This document shows, in pieces, positions 45,697-55,659 of a stretch of 64,000 nt of DNA. The notes below the pieces were generated by a model. It saw nothing but the letters and a program-made list of their open reading frames with translations. It was not told the origin of the DNA and made no database searches. The stretch is taken from contig OX439038.1 in the NCBI GenBank assembly GCA_949317995.1, forward strand, positions 70,938,659-71,002,658, given 5' to 3'. Each line of letters begins with the position of its first letter. Position 1 is the stretch's first letter. The stretch comes from Acholoe squamosa. Its lineage: Eukaryota; Annelida; Polychaeta; Phyllodocida; Polynoidae. The position numbers were made by a program, and so were the translations under genes.

Positions 45697-46869
45697 TTAT
45701 GGGGCTGCTTGTACGACTTGAGATGACGCGCCATCAAGCCCCTTCGTGAGGGGAGAGGTCGGGTCATCAGGGTCCTGATAACATGGAATGGTCTTTTCCA
45801 CCTTAACACAACCGAACTGCGGACGGATGGCCCGGTGCTCTTCAACCAAGTGTCGAGCATACCTGCCGTCTGTCGCATATACGCGAGGGGGGAACCCCTT
45901 ACGTGTGCAGTTCTCGAAAGCACACTGCTGCCCTGGATTGAAGATGCGCCATGCGAATCCAATCCGCTGGTGCTCGGGCAGCGACACCCCCGACGAGTCT
46001 GAGGCATTCGTGATATTCTCGATCATCGAGACATACCAGTCAATGGCATGACTATCATCCGAATACCATTCCTCATCATCACTACCATCCTTCCCGACGA
46101 GACTAGGGAGTACCACTTGACCGTTCTTGCGGTAGTCCTGAAGCTTGGTCAGTGGCCTGTCATCGACGTACTCAGTACGTCGTTTGGCAGTGATCGCTGA
46201 CAGCCGCTTCCACTCGTCGACAGCCTTGGCCGTGTCTGGGGGTGAGGATACGGTGCTCTCCACGGCACCAGCATCGACCTCCGACAGCTCGGTTCCAGGT
46301 TCCGGTGGTGCAGTAGACTCGCTACTCCTTTCCCGGGCTGGAGCCTTCTTGGCTGCGGATTCCTTCTTGCTACCTTCCTTCTTGGGCACCTTAGGGATCT
46401 TGAAGTCTTTCAAGGTACCCTTGGATGCCTTCGATTCAGTGGGCTTCTTGCCCTTAGAACCTGAAGGGGTAGCACTTTTCGATGGAGCAGGTGTCGACGG
46501 CTCGTCGACCTCCATCTCATCGGGGGAGGAGTCCCTCGAGGTGGCAGCAGCTGCGACTTTCAAGTCGCGCTTCTGCTGCTTAGATGCCTCTTTCGCCTTC
46601 CGGCGGAGCTCCTTCTCCCGCTCCTGGGACTCGGCCAAGGCTTTCTGTGCTTCCTCGATCTGCTTCAGAAGGGCTGCACTTTTAGCCGAGGTAGACTCGA
46701 GCTCTTGCTCGGGTCTGGTCCTCTTGGACTTCTTCTTCTTCTTCTTCTTCTGCGACTTGTGGCTCGCCGAAGAGCTGTACCCTGACTGCTTGTCGGACGA
46801 GGACCCCATGGTTCTTCCTGAACTGCTGGGTTCCACCAGGGAGAGAGAAGACTCCGGGTCTTGAACCAT
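45697..46869 (-). CDS. Accessory open frame 1: coiled-coil, zinc-finger-like protein
   Basis: 390 codons from the first ATG at 46869; the frame stays open without ATG to 47217. It is Ser-rich, then has a Lys run ([15 protein letters not shown], a likely nuclear localisation signal), a Glu/Lys coiled coil (LLKQIEEAQKALAESQEREK) and a long Ser/Pro/Lys linker. Near the C-terminus is a C2H2-like finger: C-x4-C in CAFENC, then H-x4-H in HLVEEH about 19 residues on. Ty3/Gypsy elements normally have nothing, an env or a short antisense frame here. Function unknown; it may bind nucleic acid. Confidence 0.55.
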   Translation of the reverse strand: MVQDPESSLSLVEPSSSGRTMGSSSDKQSGYSSSASHKSQKKKKKKKSKRTRPEQELESTSAKSAALLKQIEEAQKALAESQEREKELRRKAKEASKQQKRDLKVAAAATSRDSSPDEMEVDEPSTPAPSKSATPSGSKGKKPTESKASKGTLKDFKIPKVPKKEGSKKESAAKKAPARERSSESTAPPEPGTELSEVDAGAVESTVSSPPDTAKAVDEWKRLSAITAKRRTEYVDDRPLTKLQDYRKNGQVVLPSLVGKDGSDDEEWYSDDSHAIDWYVSMIENITNASDSSGVSLPEHQRIGFAWRIFNPGQQCAFENCTRKGFPPRVYATDGRYARHLVEEHRAIRPQFGCVKVEKTIPCYQDPDDPTSPLTKGLDGASSQVVQAAP

Positions 46870-47759
46870 ACTCAGACGGCACGAGACGTCGAAGAGGGTC
46901 TTCGAGGTGGTTCGATCCGCACTCTGGCGGGTCGAAGCCTCGAAGGTGCCTTCGATGTACCTCGAACCGCACTCAGGCGGCTCGAGGGAACGAAGACTGG
47001 AGCCTCGAGAGAACACGAACCTGCGCTCACGCAGGTCGTGTCCCTTGACACTTAGGCAGGGGAGACCTCCTACACTCAGGTAGGAAGTCCCCGGGGCGGA
47101 GCGTACCAGCTGGAATAAGCTAGGCTTAGTCAAGCTAATCTGCGTCCGACTCTTACGAGAAGGCCGCAGATGTGACCTCCGTGGTGTGCGGCGCGGCCTT
47201 TTATCCCTGTGGCGCACGCCTCTGATTGGAGGAAGGGCCTACGTGACCAAGGAGGGCGAACCCTATTGGTCCATAGCGCATCACGCCATGACCAAATAAG
47301 GTAATGCTCAAAAAATAAAACGACTCACTCTCCCCTCACCGTCACGCTCTGGTTCTCCAGTCGCAATGTTTGCATATGCCGTTATTTACTATGCGGTCTA
47401 TGGGTTCCAACACTATTAACATGGATAATTTGGGCACCCCCCCCCCTTCATCAGACTACCGGGATTAAAAAAAAATGGTTCCAATATGGATCTACCCTTC
47501 GGGCAGAATCCACCAGCCTATGCTGGGAACCCATCCTCACAGTCAGAATAAAAGTCGGAGGCCCCATATTTCCATGTTTCTAGCATCAGGTTGTCTCAAA
47601 CTAAGAGGCAATCGTATGACTTCTCGTTGTGTAATTTTTTATTCACCGTCGGCTTCACGTCCACAGACAGATTTACTCAAGAACGGCACCCGTTATTTTA
47701 AAGCCTCATTAAAAAAACAGGTTAGTAAAGCTTCTGCTTAGTATTGTGCGAATCATCGA
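46870..47759 (-). other. Spacer between pol and accessory frames
   Basis: Includes an ATG-less extension of accessory frame 1 (to 47217) and about 540 bp of non-coding sequence with a C8 run near 47440. A subgenomic promoter or a splice acceptor for the accessory frames would be expected here, but I cannot identify one. Confidence 0.4.
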
Positions 47760-50700
47760 TTACTGAGTAGGGTTTAATCTAGGACTTTTCCTGATTCTAA
47801 CCTTTACTATAGGAACGAGTGTTGAGCCTCGGGGCGGGTTACTATCACCCCCTCCTAGCCCGCCGTCCTTTGATGTGGCCGGGCCGACCGGGCTATTAAC
47901 CCGTTTCCGTCGGCGTCTGCCTCCCATCACTTGTGACGGTGTGGATGTAGGAGCCAGAGTATTTGCTCTGGATTTCCTTTCATCCTCGACACTCGCTGAC
48001 CGTTCCTTTGATGAGCCTTGGCGCTTAAGCCTCGCTCGAGTCATAGGTCCGGACTGGAGTGACTGATCTTTGACTTCAATCGAGACGTTTCGATGTGAAG
48101 TCGTTCGCACCTTCGAGGGGGGGTCGGGCTCCCGACATCCCTTCAAAGGTTGTTTAGATGCTTTCGACTTATCTCGACGGGCCGGTCGACCACGGCGCCG
48201 CTTTGATGGTTTACTGGCATCCAACACCTCCACCTCGCTCAGTTTTCGAGCCATTTGCTGTCGTTTTCGATGACCCTGCGCAGTTTGTTTTTTAGACTGA
48301 ACTTCCGGCCGCGATCTTTCGATCTCTATTTCGACCTGTCCAGAAACAGACTTAGCCCTTTTCGTAGCCTTACGAGAAGGTGAATCATCATCAAGTTGTG
48401 GTTGCAACAACTCGACAGTTTGTGATAGCTCTACGCCCAACCACCGGCGCACTCTATCGACATTGCTCTTCTGCAACCATCCGCGGGATGATCGAAGTAA
48501 TAATGTCGACTCAGAGAGGACAGAATCTACTACGAACGGCCCATCCCAGTTGGGAGCAAGCTTCATAGCTGCCTGGGGGGTGTGGTACCTCACCACCTGT
48601 TCCCCAACTGAGTATCTTCTCTGCTTTAGCCCATAGTCATACCCAACCTTCTGGCGTTCCGCAGATTTACCTAGGTTTTCTCTTACCATGCTGTAACTCT
48701 CTCTCAATCGGTCACGAAGTTGTTCCACGAAAGTGACGGAACAAGGGACTTCGAGTGGGTTTTCGATTGAGCCGAAAATCACATCCGCTGGCATGAGAAT
48801 TTCTTCCCCGAATACCATCATATTTGGACTGCATCCAGTAGAACTGTGTTCAGAGCTGTTATATGCGGACACCACATATTTAGCCTGTTCATCCCAGTCG
48901 TCCATATGTTTGTCTACCAACATAGTCAGACTCTGAATCAATGTTCTATTGAACCTTTCTACCTGACCATCGCTCTGTGGTCTGTACGGATTGGTTCTCT
49001 GTTTTACAATCGTCAAATATTCACACATCTCAGAGAAGAGTCGAGACTCAAATTCTCGACCTTGGTCGGAATGCAGAAGCAACGGGACTCCAAAGGTCAA
49101 AACCCATTCGTCCACGAAGGCCTCTGCACAGGTCTCTGCTGTGTGATTTGGTAGGGGAATAGCGCGTACATACTTGGTGAAGTAATCCTGGATTACTAAC
49201 ATGCAAGTATTCTTGTTTGGCGTGGGTGCAAATCCCGAGATGATATCCATAGCTTTCCTCCCGAATCTCACCCCGAACAACTCTTGGTGCAGAGGAGACT
49301 TACCCATGCCCTCGCCGGGCTTTACCAGGCAACAGGTAGGACAATGCCGAACCCACCGACCTATGTCCTTTCCCATTCCGGGCCAGTAATATCTCCTTTT
49401 CACTTTCTCGTGCGTTCGTTTACGACCAAAATGTGCCGCCGTTCGGTGTCCATGGCAAAAGGAGAGTACCTCACCCCTCAGTTGGTGTGGTACAACTACT
49501 TGAATCGTGCGTCTAGCTCGACCCGCCTCGACTTTCCAACGACACAACAAGCCTTCACGGAAGGTTAATAGAGGCCATTGCCCTATTAATTTCCGTACCT
49601 CGGCGCTCTCGATTGATACATCAGGCCTAGTGGGTTTAGCCCCCTTAACTAGCCATTCAGCAACTCATTTGATGTCGGTGTCCGCTTTCTGAGCATCAAT
49701 GAGTTCATCGAGAGACCAAAATGCAACACCCACCCGGCTGTCTACTAAACTACCTACAGCTGCCAAAACAGCATTATGACTGCCACAGTCTGTGCAATCC
49801 GACCTCTGGCATAGCCGCACAGGGATACGACTAAGACCATCGGCGTTTAGATGCTTGGCCCCACTTCGATGTTCGATCTTAGAGTTTTCGAGACCGAACT
49901 CCGAAAGGTGGGCCAGCCACCTACCCATCATTCCTTCAGCATCTTTGAAATTCAGGAGCCATTTCAAAGACGAATGATCGGTGCGGATAGTGAAGTTACC
50001 ACCATAGAGGTAGTGCCTAAACTTCTTGGTGTACACGACAACTGCCAGCAGTTCCCTTTTGGTGGTGCAGTAGTTTCGTTGTGTTTTACTTAGAGTGTTG
50101 CTAGCAAACGAGATCGGGACCTCTGCTCCATCCTGCACTTGGGATAGAACAGCCCCGATCGCGGTATTACTGGCGTCAGTGTCCAAGATAAAACGACCGT
50201 CGGGTGTGGGGAATCGAAGCACAGGTGTCTCCCTGAAACTTCGTTTTAACTCGACAAAGGCATGTTCGGCTCTTTCTGTCCACGCGAATGCCTCGTAACG
50301 ACCTCTACTACCTTTAGGTTTTTGGATCACTAAGTCCTGTAAAGGACTCACGAGTTCCGCGAACCCCGGGATGAACTCTCGGTAGTAGGAACAAAAACCA
50401 ATGAAGGATCGAATTTCCTTCACTGTAGTGGGCCTAGCCCAAGTCATTACATCGCTAATTTTCCCCGGGTTGGCTTCTATACCCTGTTCAGACACGATTC
50501 GGCCCAGGTACTCGACTGAAGTCCTAAAAAGTTGACACTTTTTAGGTTTCAACTTCAGTCCCCATGCTCGAATCCTGTTGAAAACTTCTGCCAGATTCGC
50601 CATTGCTTCATCCGTCGTTTTGCCGAAGATGATGATATCATCGAGGTAAACCAGGCAACTTTTACCCAGCAAACCTCTCAACATCTCCTCCATCATTCGC

Positions 50701-51280
50701 TCGAATGTGGCGGGGGCGTTACACAAACCAAACGCCATTCGATCGAACTCGTAGAGCCCCGTCTGGTAGGAAAAAGCGGTTTTCTCGACGTCGTCGGGAT
50801 TCATCCCGATCTGCCAATATCCAGATTGGAGATCGAGACAACTAAACCACTTGTTTCCTCCTAGGGCATCCAAGGATTCGTCGATGCGCGGGAGGGGGTA
50901 GGCATTTTTCTTAGTCACTCCATTCAGACATCGATTATCGACGCAGAATCTCATGGTCCCATCCTTCTTCGTCACCATCTGGACGGGACTGGACCAGGGA
51001 CTAGTACTTGGCCTAACCACCCCCGTATCCAACATCTCCTTAAGTTGTTCATCCGCCGCAGCTTTCTTGCTGAGCGGAATCCTTCTATAAGGGACTCGGA
51101 TAGGTTGTGCGTCACCCGTGTCGATGTTATGCAGACATCGATCGGTGCGCCCTAATGGTTCATCTGGGGATTTAAAGACATCCACATGCTTACGTAGTAA
51201 GGCGGACAGCTTCAGTCTTTCTTCTGGCTGGGTCAGGTGGGTGTCGCCATACATGTCTAACAGCCAGGTAGGGACCTCCC
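47760..51280 (-). pseudogene. Gypsy pol, second copy of RT-RNase H-integrase
   Basis: The RT part runs from 51254 to a TGA at 49667-49665 and integrase from about 49664 to 47760, same frame. RT motifs include LPRIDESLDALGGNKWF, FGLCNAPATF and YLDD; the conserved VDYR reads VDNR near 50936, a likely damaging change. Integrase has the H-H-C-C finger (HGHRTAAHFG ... CPTCC), MDIISG, HSDQGREFES, a GPF module (NWDGPFVVD) and a basic C-terminal tail with KSKASK and RRRRKR. Only this copy keeps the natural integrase C-terminus. It has no start or protease of its own. Confidence 0.9.
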
Positions 51281-54200
51281 CTCGAGAAGTTTCGATGTGA
51301 AGTCGTTCGCACCTTCGAGGGGGGGTCGGGCTCCCGACATCCCTTCAAAGGTTGTTTAGATGCTTTCGACTTATCTCGACGGGCCGGTCGACCACGGCGC
51401 CGCTTTGATGGTTTACTGGCATCCAACACCTCCACCTCGCTCAGTTTTCGAGCCATTTGCTGTCGTTTTCGATGACCCTGCGCAGTTTGTTTTTTAGACT
51501 GAACTTCCGGCCGCGATCTTTCGATCTCTATTTCGACCTGTCCAGAAACAGACTTAGCCCTTTTCGTAGCCTTACGAGAAGGTGAATCATCATCAAGTTG
51601 TGGTTGCAACAACTCGACAGTTTGTGATAGCTCTACGCCCAACCACTGGCGCACTCTATCGACATTGCTCTTCTGCAACCATCCGCAGGATGATCGAAGT
51701 AATAATGTCGACCCAGAGAGGACAGAATCTACTACGAACGGCCCATCCCAGTTGGGAGCAAGCTTCATAGCTGCCTGGGGGGTGTGGTACCTCACCACCT
51801 GTTCCCCAACTGAGTATCTTCTCTGCTTTAGCCCATAGTCATACCCAACCTTCTGGCGTTCCGCAGATTTACCTAGGTTTTCTCTTACCATGCTGTAACT
51901 CTCTCTCAATCGGTCACGAAGTTGTTCCACGAAAGTGACGGAACAAGGGACTTCGAGTGGGTTTTCGATTGAGCCGAAAATCACATCCGCTGGCATGAGA
52001 ATTTCTTCCCCGAATACCATCATATTTGGACTGCATCCAGTAGAACTGTGTTCAGAGCTGTTATATGCGGACACCACATATTTAGCCTGTTCATCCCAGT
52101 CGTCCATATGTTTGTCTACCAACATAGTCAGACTCTGAATCAATGTTCTATTGAACCTTTCTACCTGACCATCGCTCTGTGGTCTGTACGGATTGGTTCT
52201 CTGTTTTACAATCGTCAAATATTCACACATCTCAGAGAAGAGTCGAGACTCAAATTCTCGACCTTGGTCGGAATGCAGAAGCAACGGGACTCCAAAGGTC
52301 AAAACCCATTCGTCCACGAAGGCCTCTGCACAGGTCTCTGCTGTGTGATTTGGTAGGGGAATAGCGCGTACATACTTGGTGAAGTAATCCTGGATTACTA
52401 ACATGCAAGTATTCTTGTTTGGCGTGGGTGCAAATCCCGAGATGATATCCATAGCTATCCTCCCGAATCTCACCCCGAACAACTCTTGGTGCAGAGGAGA
52501 CTTACCCATGCCCTCGCCGGGCTTTACCAGGCAACAGGTAGGACAATGCCGAACCCACCGACCTATGTCCTTTCCCATTCCGGGCCAGTAATATCTCCTT
52601 TTCACTTTCTCGTGCGTTCGTTTACGACCAAAATGTGCCGCCGTTCGGTGTCCATGGCAAAAGGAGAGTACCTCACCCCTCAGTTGGCGTGGTACAACTA
52701 CTTGAATCGTGCGTCTAGCTCGACCCGCCTCGACTTTCCAACGACACAACAAGCCTTCACGGAAGGTTAATAGAGGCCATTGCCCTATTAATTTCCGTAC
52801 CTCGGCACTCTCGATTGATACATCAGGCCTAGTGGGTTTAGCCCCCTTAACTAGCCATTCAGCAACTCATTTGATGTCGGTGTCCGCTTTCTGAGCATCA
52901 ATGAGTTCATCGAGAGACCAAAATGCAACACCCACCCGGCTGTCTACTAAACTACCTACAGCTGCCAAAACAGCATTATGACTGCCACAGTCTGTGCAAT
53001 CCGACCTCTGGCATAGCCGCACAGGGATACGACTAAGACCATCGGCGTTTAGATGCTTGGCCCCACTTCGATGTTCGATCTTAGAGTTTTCGAGACCGAA
53101 CTCCGAAAGGTGGGCCAGCCACCTACCCATCATTCCTTCAGCATCTTTGAAATTCAGGAGCCATTTCAAAGACGAATGATCGGTGCGGATAGTGAAGTTA
53201 CCACCATAGAGGTAGTGCCTAAACTTCTTGGTGTACACGACAACTGCCAGCAGTTCCCTTTTGGTGGTGCAGTAGTTTCGTTGTGTTTTACTTAGAGTGT
53301 TGCTAGCAAACGAGATCGGGACCTCTGCTCCATCCTGCACTTGGGATAGAACAGCCCCGATCGCGGTATTACTGGCGTCAGTGTCCAAGATAAAACGACC
53401 GTCGGGTGTGGGGAATCGAAGCACAGGTGTCTCCCTGAAACTTCGTTTTAACTCGACAAAGGCATGTTCGGCTCTTTCTGTCCACGCGAATGCCTCGTAA
53501 CGACCTCTACTACCTTTAGGTTTTTGGATCACTAAGTCCTGTAAAGGACTCACGAGTTCCGCGAACCCCGGGATGAACTCTCGGTAGTAGGAACAAAAAC
53601 CAATGAAGGATCGAATTTCCTTCACTGTAGTGGGCCTAGCCCAAGTCATTACATCGCTAATTTTCCCCGGGTTGGCTTCTATACCCTGTTCAGACACGAT
53701 TCGGCCCAGGTACTCGACTGAAGTCCTAAAAAGTTGACACTTTTTAGGTTTCAACTTCAGTCCCCATGCTCGAATCCTGTTGAAAACTTCTGCCAGATTC
53801 GCCATTGCTTCATCCGTCGTTTTGCCGAAGATGATGATATCATCGAGGTAAACCAGGCAACTTTTACCCAGCAAACCTCTCAACATCTCCTCCATCATTC
53901 GCTCGAATGTGGCGGGGGCGTTACACAAACCAAACGCCATTCGATCAAACTCGTAGAGCCCCGTCTGGTAGGAAAAAGCAGTTTTCTCGACGTCGTCGGG
54001 ATTCATCCCGATCTGCCAATATCCAGATTGGAGATCGAGACAACTAAACCACTTGTTTCCTCCTAGGGCATCCAAGGATTCGTCGATGCGCGGGAGGGGG
54101 TAGGCATTTTTCTTAGTCACTCCATTCAGACATCGATAATCGACGCAGAATCTCATGGTCCCATCCTTCTTCGTCACCATCTGGACGGGACTGGACCAGG

Positions 54201-54482
54201 GACTAGTACTTGGCCTAACCACCCCCGTATCCAACATCTCCTTAAGTTGTTCATCCGCCGCAGCTTTCTTGCTGAGCGGAATCCTTCTATAAGGGACTCG
54301 GATAGGTTGTGCGTCACCCGTGTCGATGTTATGCAGACATCGATCGGTGCGCCCTAACGGTTCATCTGGGGATTTAAAGACATCCACATGCTTACGTAGT
54401 AAGGCGGACAGCTTTAGTCTTTCTTCTGGCTGGGTCAGGTGGGTGTCGCCATACATGTCTAACAGCCAGGTAGGGAGCTCCC
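48081..54482 (-). repeat. 3,202-bp tandem duplication within pol
   Basis: Copy 2 is about 48081-51280 and copy 1 about 51283-54482. They differ at about eleven sites by eye. The junction near 51281 joins RT-proximal sequence (AGGGACCTCCC) to integrase-tail sequence (CGAGAAGTTTCG) with only a few bases of possible microhomology. Confidence 0.95.
51190..52866 (-). pseudogene. Gypsy integrase, first copy, tail replaced at the duplication junction
   Basis: Same frame as the RT upstream but separated from it by TGA (52869-52867), a stop also present at the same place in the second copy. It carries the zinc finger, catalytic blocks and GPF module; after TTSHRN it runs out of integrase sequence at about 51283 and terminates in the repeated RT region at 51190. 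Confidence 0.9.
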
Positions 54483-54753
54483 CCGTGCGGGTGCTCGCGA
54501 TTTCCGCCGTCTCGATGTCTGCAGCTTCTTGCTCGAGACGCATGATCACAGATCCTACCTCCGGTGAAGAGAGTTCACTGTTTCTGTCAGCGTACTGTAC
54601 AGTACCGACCACCTGCCCTTTCTCCAGGACAATGTCTCGATTCAGTGGATTACAGACGGGAAACACTGTTCGACGGACATTGCTGACAAGGGCAGCCTCA
54701 CCAACCAACCCAAAACTTCTCAGAGTTTTCAGGTCGGGTTCGACTATGCCCTG
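52867..54753 (-). pseudogene. Gypsy reverse transcriptase-RNase H, first copy
   Basis: In frame with the protease segment upstream, separated by one TGA (54756-54754). From the TTG at 54708, VDYR is at 189-192 and YLDD at 287-290. RNase H follows with RFILDTDASNTAIGAVLSQV and TDHSSLKWLL. Residues look intact except for the flanking stops, both of which could come from CGA by C-to-T change. Confidence 0.92.
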
Positions 54754-55652
54754 TCAGTCTCTTTCCAGACCGTCGGATTTTACCAAGACATCGCACCGAT
54801 GCCTGGCAGGTATCCTAGTGGTCTGTGCTACTGAGGCTATCGATGACACTCTCTTCAGCTTACACTGATGGTGCTCTTCTACCGGCTCGGTCATGACCAA
54901 TTGACCCGTCCTTGGGTTCAGGATCATACCGTATAATGCCGCGAAGTCGAGCCCCAGAATGCCATCGTCAGCCACATCGGCCACTATTGGGCTAAACACA
55001 TAGTGGGTCGATGCGACCTTAAGAGGTAGAACCAATCGACCATAGGTCCGCATTTCGGCTCCAGACGCAGTGCATGCCGTTATTCCCTCGTAGAGATTAT
55101 CTGACGGCACTACTAACGTTTTCGCGAGTTCCCGAGAGACAATGGTGTGGCTGGCACCAGTATCTATCAGGAAGTCTAGAGAACGCCCTCGAATCTCTGC
55201 AGACAGGTACCATCGTTTCCCCGATAAGGGGGCGGTTCCTGCTAGCATTCTCAACCCTACGTCAGTACTCAGATCGATCCCTCTCTTCTTCAGAAAAGAG
55301 AGACAGGGATCATCTGAGGGAAGCTCTGTTGCGCAGACTCTTGCCAGCTGCCGCATCAGGGCTTCTCTCCCGGCGTCGACTTTCACTTTCGATCCAGTCG
55401 AACCCTCGACCTCGGAGTTCGGGCTGCCAGCGCCCTGTTCCTTGGCCATTGAGGCTTTTTCTACACCGACATCTTCGGAACCCGACCGGTGATCAACCGG
55501 TGCCGCTGTGGTAAAGGGCTGGGACGGCCCTACCGGGACCTTACCTAGTTCCCTCGAATCTACTGTCATCTGATCAGGAGTGCCAGAGGTGCTGATACCT
55601 TGGCTTTTCGATGGTCGGGCAGCTCGATTGCCACGTCGAGCCGCCCGCCTCA
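54754..55652 (-). pseudogene. Gypsy protease region at start of pol
   Basis: The frame is open from the gag stop in the -1 register (KSQGISTSGTPDQ precedes the first ATG at 55569). LDFLIDTGASHTIVS places the protease DTG at 136-138 from that ATG. ADVADDGILGLDFAALYG is the second conserved flank of retropepsins. The segment ends at TGA 54756-54754, beyond which the same frame continues into RT. Confidence 0.85.
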
Positions 55653-55659
55653 GTTTTCC
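55650..55659 (-). promoter_or_regulatory. Candidate -1 frameshift site, gag/pol of the large Gypsy
   Basis: G GAA AAC followed by the gag stop TGA, with pol open in the -1 frame across it. It matches 30131-30140 in the other Gypsy family. Confidence 0.5.

Noticed and set aside
43888-46869. Envelope gene between pol and the 3' LTR
   Set aside because: None of the three open frames shows a signal peptide, membrane span, or furin/fusion-peptide-like arrangement.
43904-51300. Many + strand open frames across the large Gypsy
   Set aside because: They are shadows of gag, pol and accessory frames on the - strand.
52867-52869. TGA as selenocysteine in pol
   Set aside because: No SECIS-like hairpin was looked for successfully and retroelement pols do not use it; CGA-to-TGA decay or read-through is simpler.
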